A stretch of DNA of 64,000 nucleotides from NCBI GenBank assembly GCA_964631865.1, contig CAZWAK010000008.1, positions 1 to 64,000 on the forward strand, read 5' to 3'. The notes under the pieces are model-generated. The model did not search any database. It was given only the letters and a program-made list of their open reading frames with translations, and was not told the origin of the DNA. Positions 50,776 to 59,491 of the stretch are shown here, piece by piece (the stretch's first letter is position 1; every line of letters begins with the position of its first letter). The stretch comes from JAFDVL01 sp964631865. Its GTDB lineage: Bacteria; Acidobacteriota; Blastocatellia; RBC074. The position numbers and the translations under genes are program-made.

Positions 50776-51645
50776 ATGCAAGCAGTAACTGATGCCACGA
50801 TCACCAAAAACGAATACCTCACGCAAGACGTCGGTTTTGCGGAAATCAGTTCGTTGCCGATAGATCATCCGGGCGCGCACGATCCCGACTATCGCGTGCG
50901 GCGCAACTACATCGCCGAACTCGCCGCGAACTATCGCCACGATCCGCTGCACGTCATTCCTGATGTCGAATACACAAAAGAAGAACGCGAAGTCTGGCAT
51001 TACGTTTTCACGCAACTCGAAGAGGTGCAGCAACGCCGCGCCTGTTCGTTTTACCTGCAAGCCAAACAGGATTTGGGGATGACCGCCGATGAAATCCCGC
51101 AACTGCGCGATTTGAGTCACAAGCTGAATTACTTCACCGGCTTTCGTCTCGCGCCGATTGAAGGCTTGGTGGAAACGCGCGCGTTTTTGACGTGGCTCGA
51201 AAAGCGCACGATGCTTTGCACGCAATACGTGCGGCATCATTCGCGCCCCGATTACACGCCCGAACCCGACATCGTTCACGAAGCCATCGGCCACATCCCG
51301 ACCTTCACGAATCCCGACTTTGCGGACTTTTCGAGCTTAGTCGGCTACGGCGCACGCATCGCCGATGAGCAGCAGTTGGTCGAATTAGGCCGTCTCTATT
51401 GGTGGACAGTCGAATTCGGCTTGATCGAAGAAGGCAGCGAAATCAAAGCCTTTGGCGCAGGGCTGCTGTCCTCGTTCAGCGAATTGGACAACTGCTTTCG
51501 GCCCAAAATTCCGAAACATAAATTCGATCTCCAAACCGTCATCAACACCGAGTTCGATTACTCGATGATGCAGCCCGTGATGTTCATTATTCCTTCGTAT
51601 GGCTATCTGAGAGAAGTGACGCGCGAGTTTATTGCGAGTTTTTGA
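50776..51645 (+). CDS. phhA: Phenylalanine 4-monooxygenase
   Basis: This 289-residue iron- and pterin-dependent enzyme converts phenylalanine to tyrosine. The iron ligands are His and His in DIVHEAIGHIP and Glu in WWTVEFGLIEE. The surrounding LNYFTGFRLAPIEGLVETRAFLTWLEKR, YTPEPDIVHE and IKAFGAGLLSSFSEL fit the aromatic amino acid hydroxylase core. There is no regulatory ACT domain, as is usual in bacteria. The product enters the HPPD pathway encoded at 36694-37782. No pterin carbinolamine dehydratase gene is adjacent. Confidence 0.93.
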   Translation: MQAVTDATITKNEYLTQDVGFAEISSLPIDHPGAHDPDYRVRRNYIAELAANYRHDPLHVIPDVEYTKEEREVWHYVFTQLEEVQQRRACSFYLQAKQDLGMTADEIPQLRDLSHKLNYFTGFRLAPIEGLVETRAFLTWLEKRTMLCTQYVRHHSRPDYTPEPDIVHEAIGHIPTFTNPDFADFSSLVGYGARIADEQQLVELGRLYWWTVEFGLIEEGSEIKAFGAGLLSSFSELDNCFRPKIPKHKFDLQTVINTEFDYSMMQPVMFIIPSYGYLREVTREFIASF

Positions 51646-51650
51646 GTTGC

Positions 51651-51788
51651 TTTCGCCACGAATTCCACGAATGAACACGAATGGCTTTCGGTTGTCATGG
51701 TTTAGTGTGCAATCCGCCTGCACGAGCGAAGCGCGCATTCCACCGCGCAAACGACCTTTCGTGAAAATTCGTGGAATTCGTGGCGAAA
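51651..51788. repeat. Inverted repeat between phhA and alaS
   Basis: TTTCGCCACGAATTCCACGAA at the left and its near-perfect complement at 51758-51788 form the arms. Units are about 9 nt (CCACGAATT, CCACGAATG). It starts 6 nt after the phhA stop and fills much of the 240-nt spacer. Confidence 0.75.
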
Positions 51789-51798
51789 TATGCTAAGT

Positions 51799-51827
51799 TT
51801 GACAAAGCCTACCTTGCACCGTACCCT
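51799..51827 (+). promoter_or_regulatory. Candidate promoter of alaS
   Basis: A perfect TTGACA (51799-51804) is followed after 17 nt by TACCCT (51822-51827), a weak -10. The alaS ATG lies 58 nt further on. Confidence 0.4.
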
Positions 51828-51885
51828 TACCTTTTTCGCAAACGACGACAGTTTGCCTCAATAAATACAGGCTTTCACCGACATT

Positions 51886-54648
51886 ATGACTGGAAACGAG
51901 ATTCGCAACATCTTCCTGAAATACTTCGAGCGCAATGGTCATCGGATCGTCAGTTCTTCACCGCTCCTGCCCGCCAACGACCCGACATTGCTGTTTGCCA
52001 ACGCCGGAATGAATCAATTCAAAGACGTGTTTTTGGGCGCAGAAAAGCGCGACTACAAACGCGCCACGACTTCGCAAAAATGCGTCCGCGCAGGCGGCAA
52101 GCACAACGACCTCGACGAAGTCGGCAAGACCGCTCGGCATCATACGTTTTTTGAGATGCTCGGCAATTTTTCGTTCGGCGATTACTTCAAGGAAGATGCG
52201 ATCAAATTTGCATGGGAGTTGTTGGTAGACGAATTGAAACTCGATCCGGCGCGTCTCTGGTTTTCCGTGTTTGAAGGCGATGACGAAGTTGGCGCAGACG
52301 TCGAAGCCGAAGAGTTGTGGGTGAAAGTCGGCGCGCCGCGCGAGCGCGTGTTGCGCTTCGGTCGCAAAGACAACTTCTGGCAGATGGGCGAGACGGGGCC
52401 GTGCGGGCCGTGTTCCGAAATCCACTATTATCGCGGCGAGAATCCAAACGATCCGAACTTCAACAAAGCCGAATACGTCAATGGCCCCGGCGATGACACG
52501 ATGGAAATCTGGAACCTCGTGTTCATGCAATACAACCGCAGCGAAATCGAACCCGGCAAATACAAACTCGATCCGCTGCCCGCGCCATCGGTAGACACAG
52601 GAATGGGCTTGGAGCGCGTCACGGCTGTGCTGCAAGGCGTCTACTCCAACTATGACACCGATCTAATTAAACCGATCATTGATTTCACGGCAAACTTGTC
52701 AGGCAAAGACTACAGCTACAACACGCAGGAAGGCTTTGCGATGCGCGTCATTGCCGATCACGCACGCGCGACAGCGTTTTCAATTGCGGACGGCATTCTG
52801 CCCGGCAACGAAGGCCGCAATTACGTGCTGCGCAAGATCATGCGGCGCGCGATTTACAACGGACGCGAAAACCTCGGCTTCAAGGATGAGTTTTTCTTCA
52901 AGGTCTGCGAGTTCGTCGTGGATTTCATGAAAGAAGCCTATCCCGAACTCGATGCGCAACGCGGCTACATTGAAAAGATGGTGCGGTTGGAGGAACAACG
53001 CTTCGGTACAACCTTGACGGTTGGATTGAGATTACTTAAAGGATTGATGAAAAGTAGCATAAATTGGATGGATACAACCCCAACTTATGGTTGTATCCAT
53101 ACTCGCGACTTAGCACGTTTATATGATACTTATGGGGTGCCTATTGATTTAATGTATGCTGTTTTAACGACAGATAAGATTTCGTGGAAAATTGAAGAGA
53201 GAGAACCACACGAAGACATTTGCGAAACGCCCATTCAATACTACAGCGAAGAAAGCTTCAGGAAATTAATCGAAGATGCGCTAAGAATTCTTCAACAGTC
53301 AAATGCTACGTCTCATCAGAGTGAGCAAAAACAGTCGAAACCTGTATATGTAGCACTCCAACGTCGTCACGATACCAAAACTGATTTCAAAGGCTACGAA
53401 ACCACGCGCGTCGAAGGCGCAAAAGTCATCGCGCTCATCAAAGGCAACGACAGCGTCAGCACGTTGAATGCAGGCGATGAAGGCGAAGTCGTGTTGGATC
53501 AAACGCCCTTTTATTCCGAAAGCGGCGGTCAGGTTGGCGATGTCGGCTCGCTCGCTTCGGACAGCACGACCGCAACGGTCACTGACACTGTCTCGCCGAT
53601 TCAGGACGTGCGCATTCACAAAGTCAAAGTCGAGAAAGGAAGTCTCAACGTTGGTGACACGGTTACGGCTTCCGTTGATGTCGAGAAGCGCGATGCGACG
53701 CGGCGCAATCATACGGCGACGCACCTGATGCACGCGGCGTTGCGTGAAGTGCTCGGCACGCACGTCAAGCAGGCGGGTTCGATTGTTGCGCCGGATTATC
53801 TGCGCTTCGACTTCGCGCATTATCAACCGCTGACCGCGAGCGAAATCGAAGAAATCGAAAACCTCGTCAACTTCCACATCCTGCGCAACGAAGCCGTGCA
53901 AACGGATGTGCTGGCGATTGAAGACGCGATGCGGTCGGGCGCGATGGCGCTGTTCGGCGAAAAGTATGGCGAGAAGGTTCGTGTGCTGACAGTCAACGGA
54001 GCCGAAGGCATTTTCTCGAAAGAACTCTGCGGCGGTACGCACGTCCGCGCAACGGGCGACATCGGTTCGTTCAAGATTCTGAGCGATGAAGCGATTGCTT
54101 CCGGCACGCGCCGCATCCGCGCTGTGACTGGTCGCGGTGCATTTGATCGTTTTCAGGAAACAGAAAAACTGCTCGCGGCAACGGCTTCACGATTGAACGC
54201 GCAACCGAAGGCATTGCCTGAAACGGTCGAAAAATTACAAGAACAAATTCGCCAGCAGCAAAAAGAAATCGAACGCCTGAAACTGAAACTGGCGCACGGT
54301 GGCGGCGGCAGCGAAGACAAGATTGCGGAAGTCGGCGGCTTGAAAGTCTTGGTGCGCAAAGTCGAAGACCTCGGCAAAGAAGGCCGCCGTCAATTGGCCG
54401 ATTCGCTGACGCGCAAAATCGCGCCCGGCGTTGTTGTGATTGGCGATGTCGTGGACGGCAAAGCTTCGTTGCTCGTGATGGTTTCAGACGATGCGACGAA
54501 TAAAGTGCAGGCCGGCAAAATCATCCGCGAACTGCCCGGCGCGCGCGGCGGCGGCAAGCCCGATTTGGCGGAAGGCGGTGTGGAGTTGGATAAGCTGGAT
54601 GCGGCGTTGCAAGCAGTGGCGGGCGTGATTGAAAAATCGCTTGGCTGA
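51886..54648 (+). CDS. alaS: Alanyl-tRNA synthetase
   Basis: This 920-residue enzyme charges tRNA-Ala. The class II core (1-350) has KCVRAGGKHNDLDEVGKTARHHTFFEMLGNFSFGDYF and GMGLERVTAVLQG. The editing domain has the zinc ligands HTATH in NHTATHLMHAALRE and the CGGTHV motif. The C-Ala domain is present (GARGGGKPDLAEGG). One oddity is a lower-GC segment at about 53030-53350 that includes a 12-bp perfect inverted repeat (53068-53079 and 53089-53100) coding for MDTTPTYGCIH. The reading frame stays open, so the gene is probably functional. Confidence 0.96.
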   Translation: MTGNEIRNIFLKYFERNGHRIVSSSPLLPANDPTLLFANAGMNQFKDVFLGAEKRDYKRATTSQKCVRAGGKHNDLDEVGKTARHHTFFEMLGNFSFGDYFKEDAIKFAWELLVDELKLDPARLWFSVFEGDDEVGADVEAEELWVKVGAPRERVLRFGRKDNFWQMGETGPCGPCSEIHYYRGENPNDPNFNKAEYVNGPGDDTMEIWNLVFMQYNRSEIEPGKYKLDPLPAPSVDTGMGLERVTAVLQGVYSNYDTDLIKPIIDFTANLSGKDYSYNTQEGFAMRVIADHARATAFSIADGILPGNEGRNYVLRKIMRRAIYNGRENLGFKDEFFFKVCEFVVDFMKEAYPELDAQRGYIEKMVRLEEQRFGTTLTVGLRLLKGLMKSSINWMDTTPTYGCIHTRDLARLYDTYGVPIDLMYAVLTTDKISWKIEEREPHEDICETPIQYYSEESFRKLIEDALRILQQSNATSHQSEQKQSKPVYVALQRRHDTKTDFKGYETTRVEGAKVIALIKGNDSVSTLNAGDEGEVVLDQTPFYSESGGQVGDVGSLASDSTTATVTDTVSPIQDVRIHKVKVEKGSLNVGDTVTASVDVEKRDATRRNHTATHLMHAALREVLGTHVKQAGSIVAPDYLRFDFAHYQPLTASEIEEIENLVNFHILRNEAVQTDVLAIEDAMRSGAMALFGEKYGEKVRVLTVNGAEGIFSKELCGGTHVRATGDIGSFKILSDEAIASGTRRIRAVTGRGAFDRFQETEKLLAATASRLNAQPKALPETVEKLQEQIRQQQKEIERLKLKLAHGGGGSEDKIAEVGGLKVLVRKVEDLGKEGRRQLADSLTRKIAPGVVVIGDVVDGKASLLVMVSDDATNKVQAGKIIRELPGARGGGKPDLAEGGVELDKLDAALQAVAGVIEKSLG
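53068..53100 (+). repeat. Perfect inverted repeat inside alaS
   Basis: ATGGATACAACC and GGTTGTATCCAT flank a 9-nt loop. It sits in the low-GC segment between the aminoacylation and editing parts and would form a stable hairpin in the mRNA. Confidence 0.7.
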
Positions 54649-54651
54649 TGT

Positions 54652-54835
54652 TTATGGAATACGGATGCGACAGGTGTCACGGATTGTGACTGATCTGTCT
54701 TAATCAGTCGCATCGGTAAAATCTGTGTTCGATGGTTTCGTTCGCAATGGAATACAGATGAAACGGATGTGACGGATAGAATCTGATCTGTTCTGATCCG
54801 TTGTATCCGTAAAATCCGCGTTCCATTATTTCTCA
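54652..54835. repeat. Two tandem inverted-repeat units between alaS and ubiE
   Basis: Units of about 85 nt start near 54655 and 54748. Each begins GGAATACNGATG and ends near GTTCNATGG or GTTCCATT, so each can fold on itself. The second unit resembles the left arm at 37813. It starts just after the alaS stop. Confidence 0.65.
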
Positions 54836-54857
54836 CAATCTACACCCGAAGAAAAAT

Positions 54858-55601
54858 ATGATGGCCCCAGCAAAACCCAACTTAATTGAAAACCTCGCGA
54901 CCGAAGAAAAGAAGAAGCAATACACCGCCTACATCTTCGATAAAATTTATCATCGCTACGATTTCATCACCGTGTTTTTGTCCTACGGGATGGACAAAGG
55001 CTGGAAGCGCAAGCTGATCGAAATGATGCAACTGCGCGGCGATGAAAAGGTGCTCGACCTCGCTTGCGGCACGGGTGACATTACGTTTGCCGAAGGTGAA
55101 AAATTGCCGAACGGACAAGCCATCGGCCTCGACATCACGCACGGCATGCTGAAAATTGCCGAGGCGAAACGGCAATCGCTGAACATTCGCAACGTCAGTT
55201 ACAACCGCGCCGACATTATGCAAATGCCCTATCCTGACAACACGTTCGATGCGGTGACGGGCGGCTATGCGTTGCGCAATGTGCCGAATCTGCAAGGCGC
55301 GATTCAGGAAATCAAGCGCGTGCTGAAGCCCGGCGGCAAAGTTTATTCACTCGACTTCGGACATCCTGACAACAAGCTGTACGGCTGGGCCTATCTGCAA
55401 TATTTGACCATCGTGGGTTCGTTGACGGGCATCCTGATTCACGGCGACGCGGACACCTATCGCTACATTCCTGAAACGCTAAAACGCTATCCCGGTCAAC
55501 GCGGCGTGCAGCAGATGCTCGCAGACGCGGGCTTTGTGGATTGCGGCTACCGCGAATTTATGGGTGGGATTATGGCGATCAATTGGGGGACGAAACGGTA
55601 G
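54858..55601 (+). CDS. ubiE: UbiE/MenG-type demethylmenaquinone or ubiquinone methyltransferase
   Basis: This 247-residue SAM-dependent methyltransferase adds the ring C-methyl group in menaquinone or ubiquinone synthesis. It has the family start IFDKIYHRYDFITVFLSYGMDKGWKR, the SAM loop VLDLACGTGDITF, the DITHGML segment, the NVPNLQGAIQEIKRVLKPGG motif and the C-terminal YRYIPETLKRYPGQ. The quinone used is not determined here. Its TAG stop is the first part of a heptamer array. Confidence 0.9.
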   Translation: MMAPAKPNLIENLATEEKKKQYTAYIFDKIYHRYDFITVFLSYGMDKGWKRKLIEMMQLRGDEKVLDLACGTGDITFAEGEKLPNGQAIGLDITHGMLKIAEAKRQSLNIRNVSYNRADIMQMPYPDNTFDAVTGGYALRNVPNLQGAIQEIKRVLKPGGKVYSLDFGHPDNKLYGWAYLQYLTIVGSLTGILIHGDADTYRYIPETLKRYPGQRGVQQMLADAGFVDCGYREFMGGIMAINWGTKR

Positions 55602-55671
55602 TTGGTGGTTGGTGGCTGGTGGCTGGTTATTCGCCGACCACCGACCACCGACCACCGACCACCAGCAACCA
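55599..55671. repeat. Heptamer-based inverted repeat between ubiE and the ABC permease gene
   Basis: The left arm has AGTTGGT, GGTTGGT and two GGCTGGT units, and the right arm has CCGACCA units ending in CCAGCAACCACT. The TAG of ubiE is the first codon in it. The same heptamer occurs in the CHAT gene array. Confidence 0.8.
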
Positions 55672-55673
55672 CT

Positions 55674-56780
55674 ATGAATAACCTGGTCGTTTCCAACTTA
55701 ACGCATCATCCCGGACGCACGGCGACGAGTGTGATTGGCGTCGCGGTCGGCGTGATTTTAGTCGTGCTGACGGTCGGACTCGTGCGCGGCATGCTGCGAG
55801 ATCGCGGGCAACGCGATGCCAACATCGGTGCGGAAATCATGCTCGGCGAGCGCGGGCAAAACAGCTTGTCGCCGACCTCCAAATCCGCGACGCTGCCGAT
55901 TTCATTGGTCAATGAAATCAAAGCGATTGAAGGCGTCGCGGCGGTCACAGGCGTCGCGCAAAACATGGAACTCAAAGGCGATTCCGGCCTGGGCATTCGG
56001 CAAATGGACGGCGTTGACTTTGCCAGCTACACCGCCGTCAGTACGATTCGCCTGGTGAAAGGCGAACCGCTGCCGGAAAAAGGCGACGTCGCCATCGTGG
56101 ACGAATCCGAAGGCGCGAAGAAAAATCACCAGATAGGCGACTTCATCGAAAGCATGGATCGCAAACTCAAAATCATCGGCATCTACGCGCCCGAAGCTGG
56201 CGCGCGCATCAAGATTCCACTCGCCACGATGCAGGAAGGGCTGAATGCGCCGGGCAAATGCTCGATGATTTTGGTCAAATGCAAAACGCCTGATGAACAG
56301 GAAGCCGTTGCCCGCCGCATTGACGCGCAGTTTCCAGGGCGCTTTCAGATTCTCTTTACCAAAGATTTGCCGGAGTTATTTGCCACCGGGTTTTCCGGCT
56401 TCAATGTGTTTCTGAATTTAGTCGCCGCGCTCGCCGCCTTCATCAGCATCCTCGTGATCTTGTTGACGATGTACACGAGCGTCACCGAACGCACGCGGCA
56501 AATCGGCATCCTGAAAGCTCTGGGCGCATCGAAAGCCGCGATTGCGTGGGTCTTTGAGAAAGAAGCGCTGATGATTAGCGGTCTCGGCGTGGCGTTGGGC
56601 TTAGGGGTCGCGTTTGTGGCGCGCACGTTGCTCGTGAGCCGAGGACTCAAGATCGAACTGGAGCCGAGTTACGTGGTCGCGGCCATTGTCGCAGGCTTGC
56701 TGAGCGGCTTGCTCGGCGCGTTGTACCCTGCGCTGCGCGCCGCGAGCCAGGACCCGGTAGATGCGCTGAGCTATGAATAA
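55674..56780 (+). CDS. ABC transporter permease, MacB/FtsX type
   Basis: This 368-residue membrane protein starts at the ATG at 55674; the longer frame from 55602 translates the repeat. One N-terminal helix (ATSVIGVAVGVILVVLTVGLV) is followed by a large extracytoplasmic MacB-type domain (about 45-240) and three C-terminal helices (VFLNLVAALAAFISILVILLTMYTSV; IAWVFEKEALMISGLGVALGLG; VAAIVAGLLSGLLGALYPAL). The ERTRQIGILKALGASKAAI stretch is the family signature. No ATPase gene is adjacent; the one at 60780-61733 is of another type. Confidence 0.85.
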   Translation: MNNLVVSNLTHHPGRTATSVIGVAVGVILVVLTVGLVRGMLRDRGQRDANIGAEIMLGERGQNSLSPTSKSATLPISLVNEIKAIEGVAAVTGVAQNMELKGDSGLGIRQMDGVDFASYTAVSTIRLVKGEPLPEKGDVAIVDESEGAKKNHQIGDFIESMDRKLKIIGIYAPEAGARIKIPLATMQEGLNAPGKCSMILVKCKTPDEQEAVARRIDAQFPGRFQILFTKDLPELFATGFSGFNVFLNLVAALAAFISILVILLTMYTSVTERTRQIGILKALGASKAAIAWVFEKEALMISGLGVALGLGVAFVARTLLVSRGLKIELEPSYVVAAIVAGLLSGLLGALYPALRAASQDPVDALSYE

Positions 56781-56787
56781 TCCTGCC

Positions 56788-57060
56788 TTACACAAACACA
56801 ACTGTCTGTGAATTCGGAATCTCGAAGCGCCCGCGACAACGCGGGTTCGGGCAATTCAGCATATCGTCTACGCGCACCATGTAATCGCGGGCGTTGGCGA
56901 ATTTGGCGCGCAGGTAATCATCGGCTCCGCGCGGCAATTGGCTTTTCTTGGTGCGGCGCAGCCAGCGGATTTGAAATTCTGACGTTTGCCGACATTTCGG
57001 GCAGGGATAGCTGACCCGTTTGATTTCCTGCTTTTCTGTGTATAAATCTCGTTCGTCCAT
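56788..57060 (-). CDS. Small zinc-ribbon protein
   Basis: This 90-residue protein has two CxxC-type pairs, CPKC (residues 20-23) and CPNPRC (about 69-74), with a basic middle (IRWLRRTKKSQLPRG). The arrangement suggests one zinc ribbon. It is cytoplasmic and of unknown role. The ATG has no strong ribosome site. It ends 7 nt from the convergent permease gene. Confidence 0.6.
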   Translation of the reverse strand: MDERDLYTEKQEIKRVSYPCPKCRQTSEFQIRWLRRTKKSQLPRGADDYLRAKFANARDYMVRVDDMLNCPNPRCRGRFEIPNSQTVVFV

Positions 57061-57107
57061 AGCGTTGGCAGTGTACGCCTCAAACGCTGTGAGGGCAAAT
57101 TGCGGAT

Positions 57108-57160
57108 AGCCATTAGCTGTCAGCCGTCAGCCGTTAGCTGATAGCTGATAGCTGATAGCT
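57108..57160. repeat. Heptamer array downstream of the POT transporter
   Basis: Seven units AGCCATT, AGCTGTC, AGCCGTC, AGCCGTT and three AGCTGAT run right up to the TTA that is the transporter stop on the minus strand. The units are partly self-complementary through AGCT. There is no separate inverted arm. Confidence 0.7.
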
Positions 57161-58638
57161 TATTTCACTTTGCCCATCAGTTTGCGAATGAACGGCGTCA
57201 GCGCGATCAGGATCACACCCGCAAGGAGCGGGCCGATGGAGACTTTGCTGAACAAGCCGACGAGCGCATCTTTCGAGAAATTGCCTGCCACTTCGCCCGC
57301 AAAGAAATTGCCGAACGAAATCGAAAGAAACCACACGCCCATCATCAAGCCGGACAAACGCGCCGGGGCGAGTTTCGTCGTCGTGCTCAAGCCGACGGGA
57401 CTCAAGCAGAGTTCACCAATCGTGTGGCAGAGGTAGACGCCGATGAGCCACCAGGGGCCAACCTTGCCGTCCGCGCCTATGGTCATTGAGGCCAACGCCA
57501 GCAGCAACACGCCGATGCCCACAAACAACAGTGCGTACGCGAACTTCGCTGGGCTGGACGGTTGTCGGTCGCCCAGCTTGATCCAAATCCACGCGAAGAC
57601 AGGCGCGAGCGCGATCAGAAACATTGAGTTGACCGATTGATACCAACTCGCCGGGAACTCTGTGCTGAAGGCTTGACGGTTCGTGAAGTCGCGGGCGAAG
57701 AGGCTGAAGCTCGATCCGGCCTGCTCAAACACGGCCCAAAATACAACCGCGAAAAAGAACAGCAGCACAATCGCCGCGACCGGTTTCTTTTCTTCCGGCT
57801 TCAGATACCAGCCGAACAACCACGCCAACAACAGCAACAGCCCGCCGAGCATCACGTAGACTTTGTTTTCACGAACGATGTCCGGCCCGATGAAATACAA
57901 AAAGATCACGGCGAAGGCGATGGCCGCCATAAACAAAAAGCCGACGATGCCGTTGCGCAGTTTTTGCTGGCTCGATAAATCCGGCGCGTGGCCGACGTGG
58001 GCGATGGTTTTTTGCGTCATCACGTATTGCACCAAGCCGAGCGACATGAAAATGCCGGCGAGTCCGAAGCCATAATGCCAGTTGACCTTTTCACCGATGT
58101 AGCCGCACAGCAGCGGAGCCAGAAACGCGCCGAGGTTGATGCCCATGTAAAAAATCGAAAAGCCCGCGTCGCGGCGTTGATCGTCGGCGCTGTACAAATC
58201 GCCGACGATGGCGCTGACGTTCGGCTTCAGTAGCCCCGTCCCGAACACGATCAAGATTAAGCCGAGAAAAAACGACCAGGTCGTCGGCAAAGCCATCGAA
58301 AAATGCCCCAGCGCAATGATGACGCCGCCAACAAACACCGCGCGTCGCGTGCCGAGTAGATTGTCTGCGATCCAGCCGCCCGGAATGGACATCAAGTAAA
58401 CAGACCCGACATACGCGCCATAAATTCCTGCGGCTTTGGGGTTGTCGTAGCCGAAGCCGCCTTGCGCGACGGGCGTGGTCATAAACAGAATCAGCAGCGC
58501 GCGCATGCCGTAGTAGCTGAATCGCTCCCACATCTCCGTGAAGAAGAGCGTGGTCAAACCGCGCGGATGGCCGCCGATGCCAGCGCGGTCGGCAGTCGAG
58601 TCGAAAGTCGGAGGTAAGTCGGCAGTCGTTGTACTCAT
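57160..58638 (-). CDS. POT family proton-dependent peptide transporter
   Basis: This 492-residue major facilitator protein imports di- and tripeptides with protons. The ATG at 58638 is preferred; the frame extends to 58749. The family signatures are present: FFTEMWERFSYYGMRALLILFM near residue 30 (ExxERFxYY) and FSIFYMGINLGAFLAPLLCGYIGE near residue 155 (PTR2 motif). About fourteen hydrophobic helices are visible. It could take up peptides made by the dipeptidyl peptidase at 22805-24943. Confidence 0.9.
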   Translation of the reverse strand: MSTTTADLPPTFDSTADRAGIGGHPRGLTTLFFTEMWERFSYYGMRALLILFMTTPVAQGGFGYDNPKAAGIYGAYVGSVYLMSIPGGWIADNLLGTRRAVFVGGVIIALGHFSMALPTTWSFFLGLILIVFGTGLLKPNVSAIVGDLYSADDQRRDAGFSIFYMGINLGAFLAPLLCGYIGEKVNWHYGFGLAGIFMSLGLVQYVMTQKTIAHVGHAPDLSSQQKLRNGIVGFLFMAAIAFAVIFLYFIGPDIVRENKVYVMLGGLLLLLAWLFGWYLKPEEKKPVAAIVLLFFFAVVFWAVFEQAGSSFSLFARDFTNRQAFSTEFPASWYQSVNSMFLIALAPVFAWIWIKLGDRQPSSPAKFAYALLFVGIGVLLLALASMTIGADGKVGPWWLIGVYLCHTIGELCLSPVGLSTTTKLAPARLSGLMMGVWFLSISFGNFFAGEVAGNFSKDALVGLFSKVSIGPLLAGVILIALTPFIRKLMGKVK

Positions 58639-58888
58639 AAGCAATTCGATCCGGTTCTGAAGGTTTGTGTGGTCGCGGTAGGACAGCGTGCGGCCACTGG
58701 TTATTTTTCGTGACGGCGCTATTTTAAGGCACGCCGCCGCTTGCGCCAAAAGGCTCGTGACCAGGAAAACATAATTCTGGCAGCGATTTGGTGACCTGTG
58801 CTAGAATCCGCGTCCTCACAGTAGAAAGCAAACATCCGGTGCCCCTGGTTGATAATTCACGCTACTACCTCATAAGAAAGGATACTCA

Positions 58889-59467
58889 ATGCGTAAATTA
58901 CTTTTGTTAGTGTTCCTCATCGGTGCGGTTCCCTTTGCCTCCCAGGCGCAAGACGATGTTGCACTCTTTGAAGGTTTCGTCGGTTACTCTTATTTGAGAA
59001 CAGGCAGTCCCTACGATCAAAATTCACATGGTTGGAACACTTCGCTGGCCGCCAACCTGACGCGCCATATCGCGGTGAAAGGTGATTTCGGCGGGTACTA
59101 TGCCAACTATGATCGGAGAACCGTCTTTGGCACAATTGATCTCAACAATCGCGTTCACACGTTTCTCTTCGGCCCGCAATTCAATTTTCGGGCGACGGAA
59201 CGGCTGAATCCCTTTGTCCACGCTTTGTTTGGTGCGGCGCACGAGAGAACCACCGCTCGGCTCGGCACGTCCCGCGCAGTTGTGTCCGATACCGGATTTG
59301 CGATGGCGGTGGGCGGCGGTGTGGACGTGAAGCTGAATGACACGGTGTCCATCCGTATCTTTCAGGCAGATTATTTATTGACCCGGCAGCGTAATCACAA
59401 CACGGCGCGATTTGACGATGAAAACAGAAACCATTTTCGAGCTTCGACCGGAGTCGTGATTCACTAA
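58889..59467 (+). CDS. Outer-membrane beta-barrel protein
   Basis: This 192-residue protein has a signal peptide (ending FASQAQ) and alternating strands of an eight-stranded OmpA/OmpW-like barrel (VALFEGFVGYSYLRTGSPYD; HIAVKGDFGGYYANYD; NRVHTFLFGPQFNFRATERL; FAMAVGGGVDVKLNDTVSIRIFQADYLLTR). The Tyr/Phe-rich strands and terminal STGVVIH fit this class. A TAGAAT -10-like box lies at 58802-58807, about 80 nt upstream. The pore or ligand is unknown. Confidence 0.78.
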   Translation: MRKLLLLVFLIGAVPFASQAQDDVALFEGFVGYSYLRTGSPYDQNSHGWNTSLAANLTRHIAVKGDFGGYYANYDRRTVFGTIDLNNRVHTFLFGPQFNFRATERLNPFVHALFGAAHERTTARLGTSRAVVSDTGFAMAVGGGVDVKLNDTVSIRIFQADYLLTRQRNHNTARFDDENRNHFRASTGVVIH

Positions 59468-59491
59468 TAGTCAGTTTTTCTGCTTTCCACT

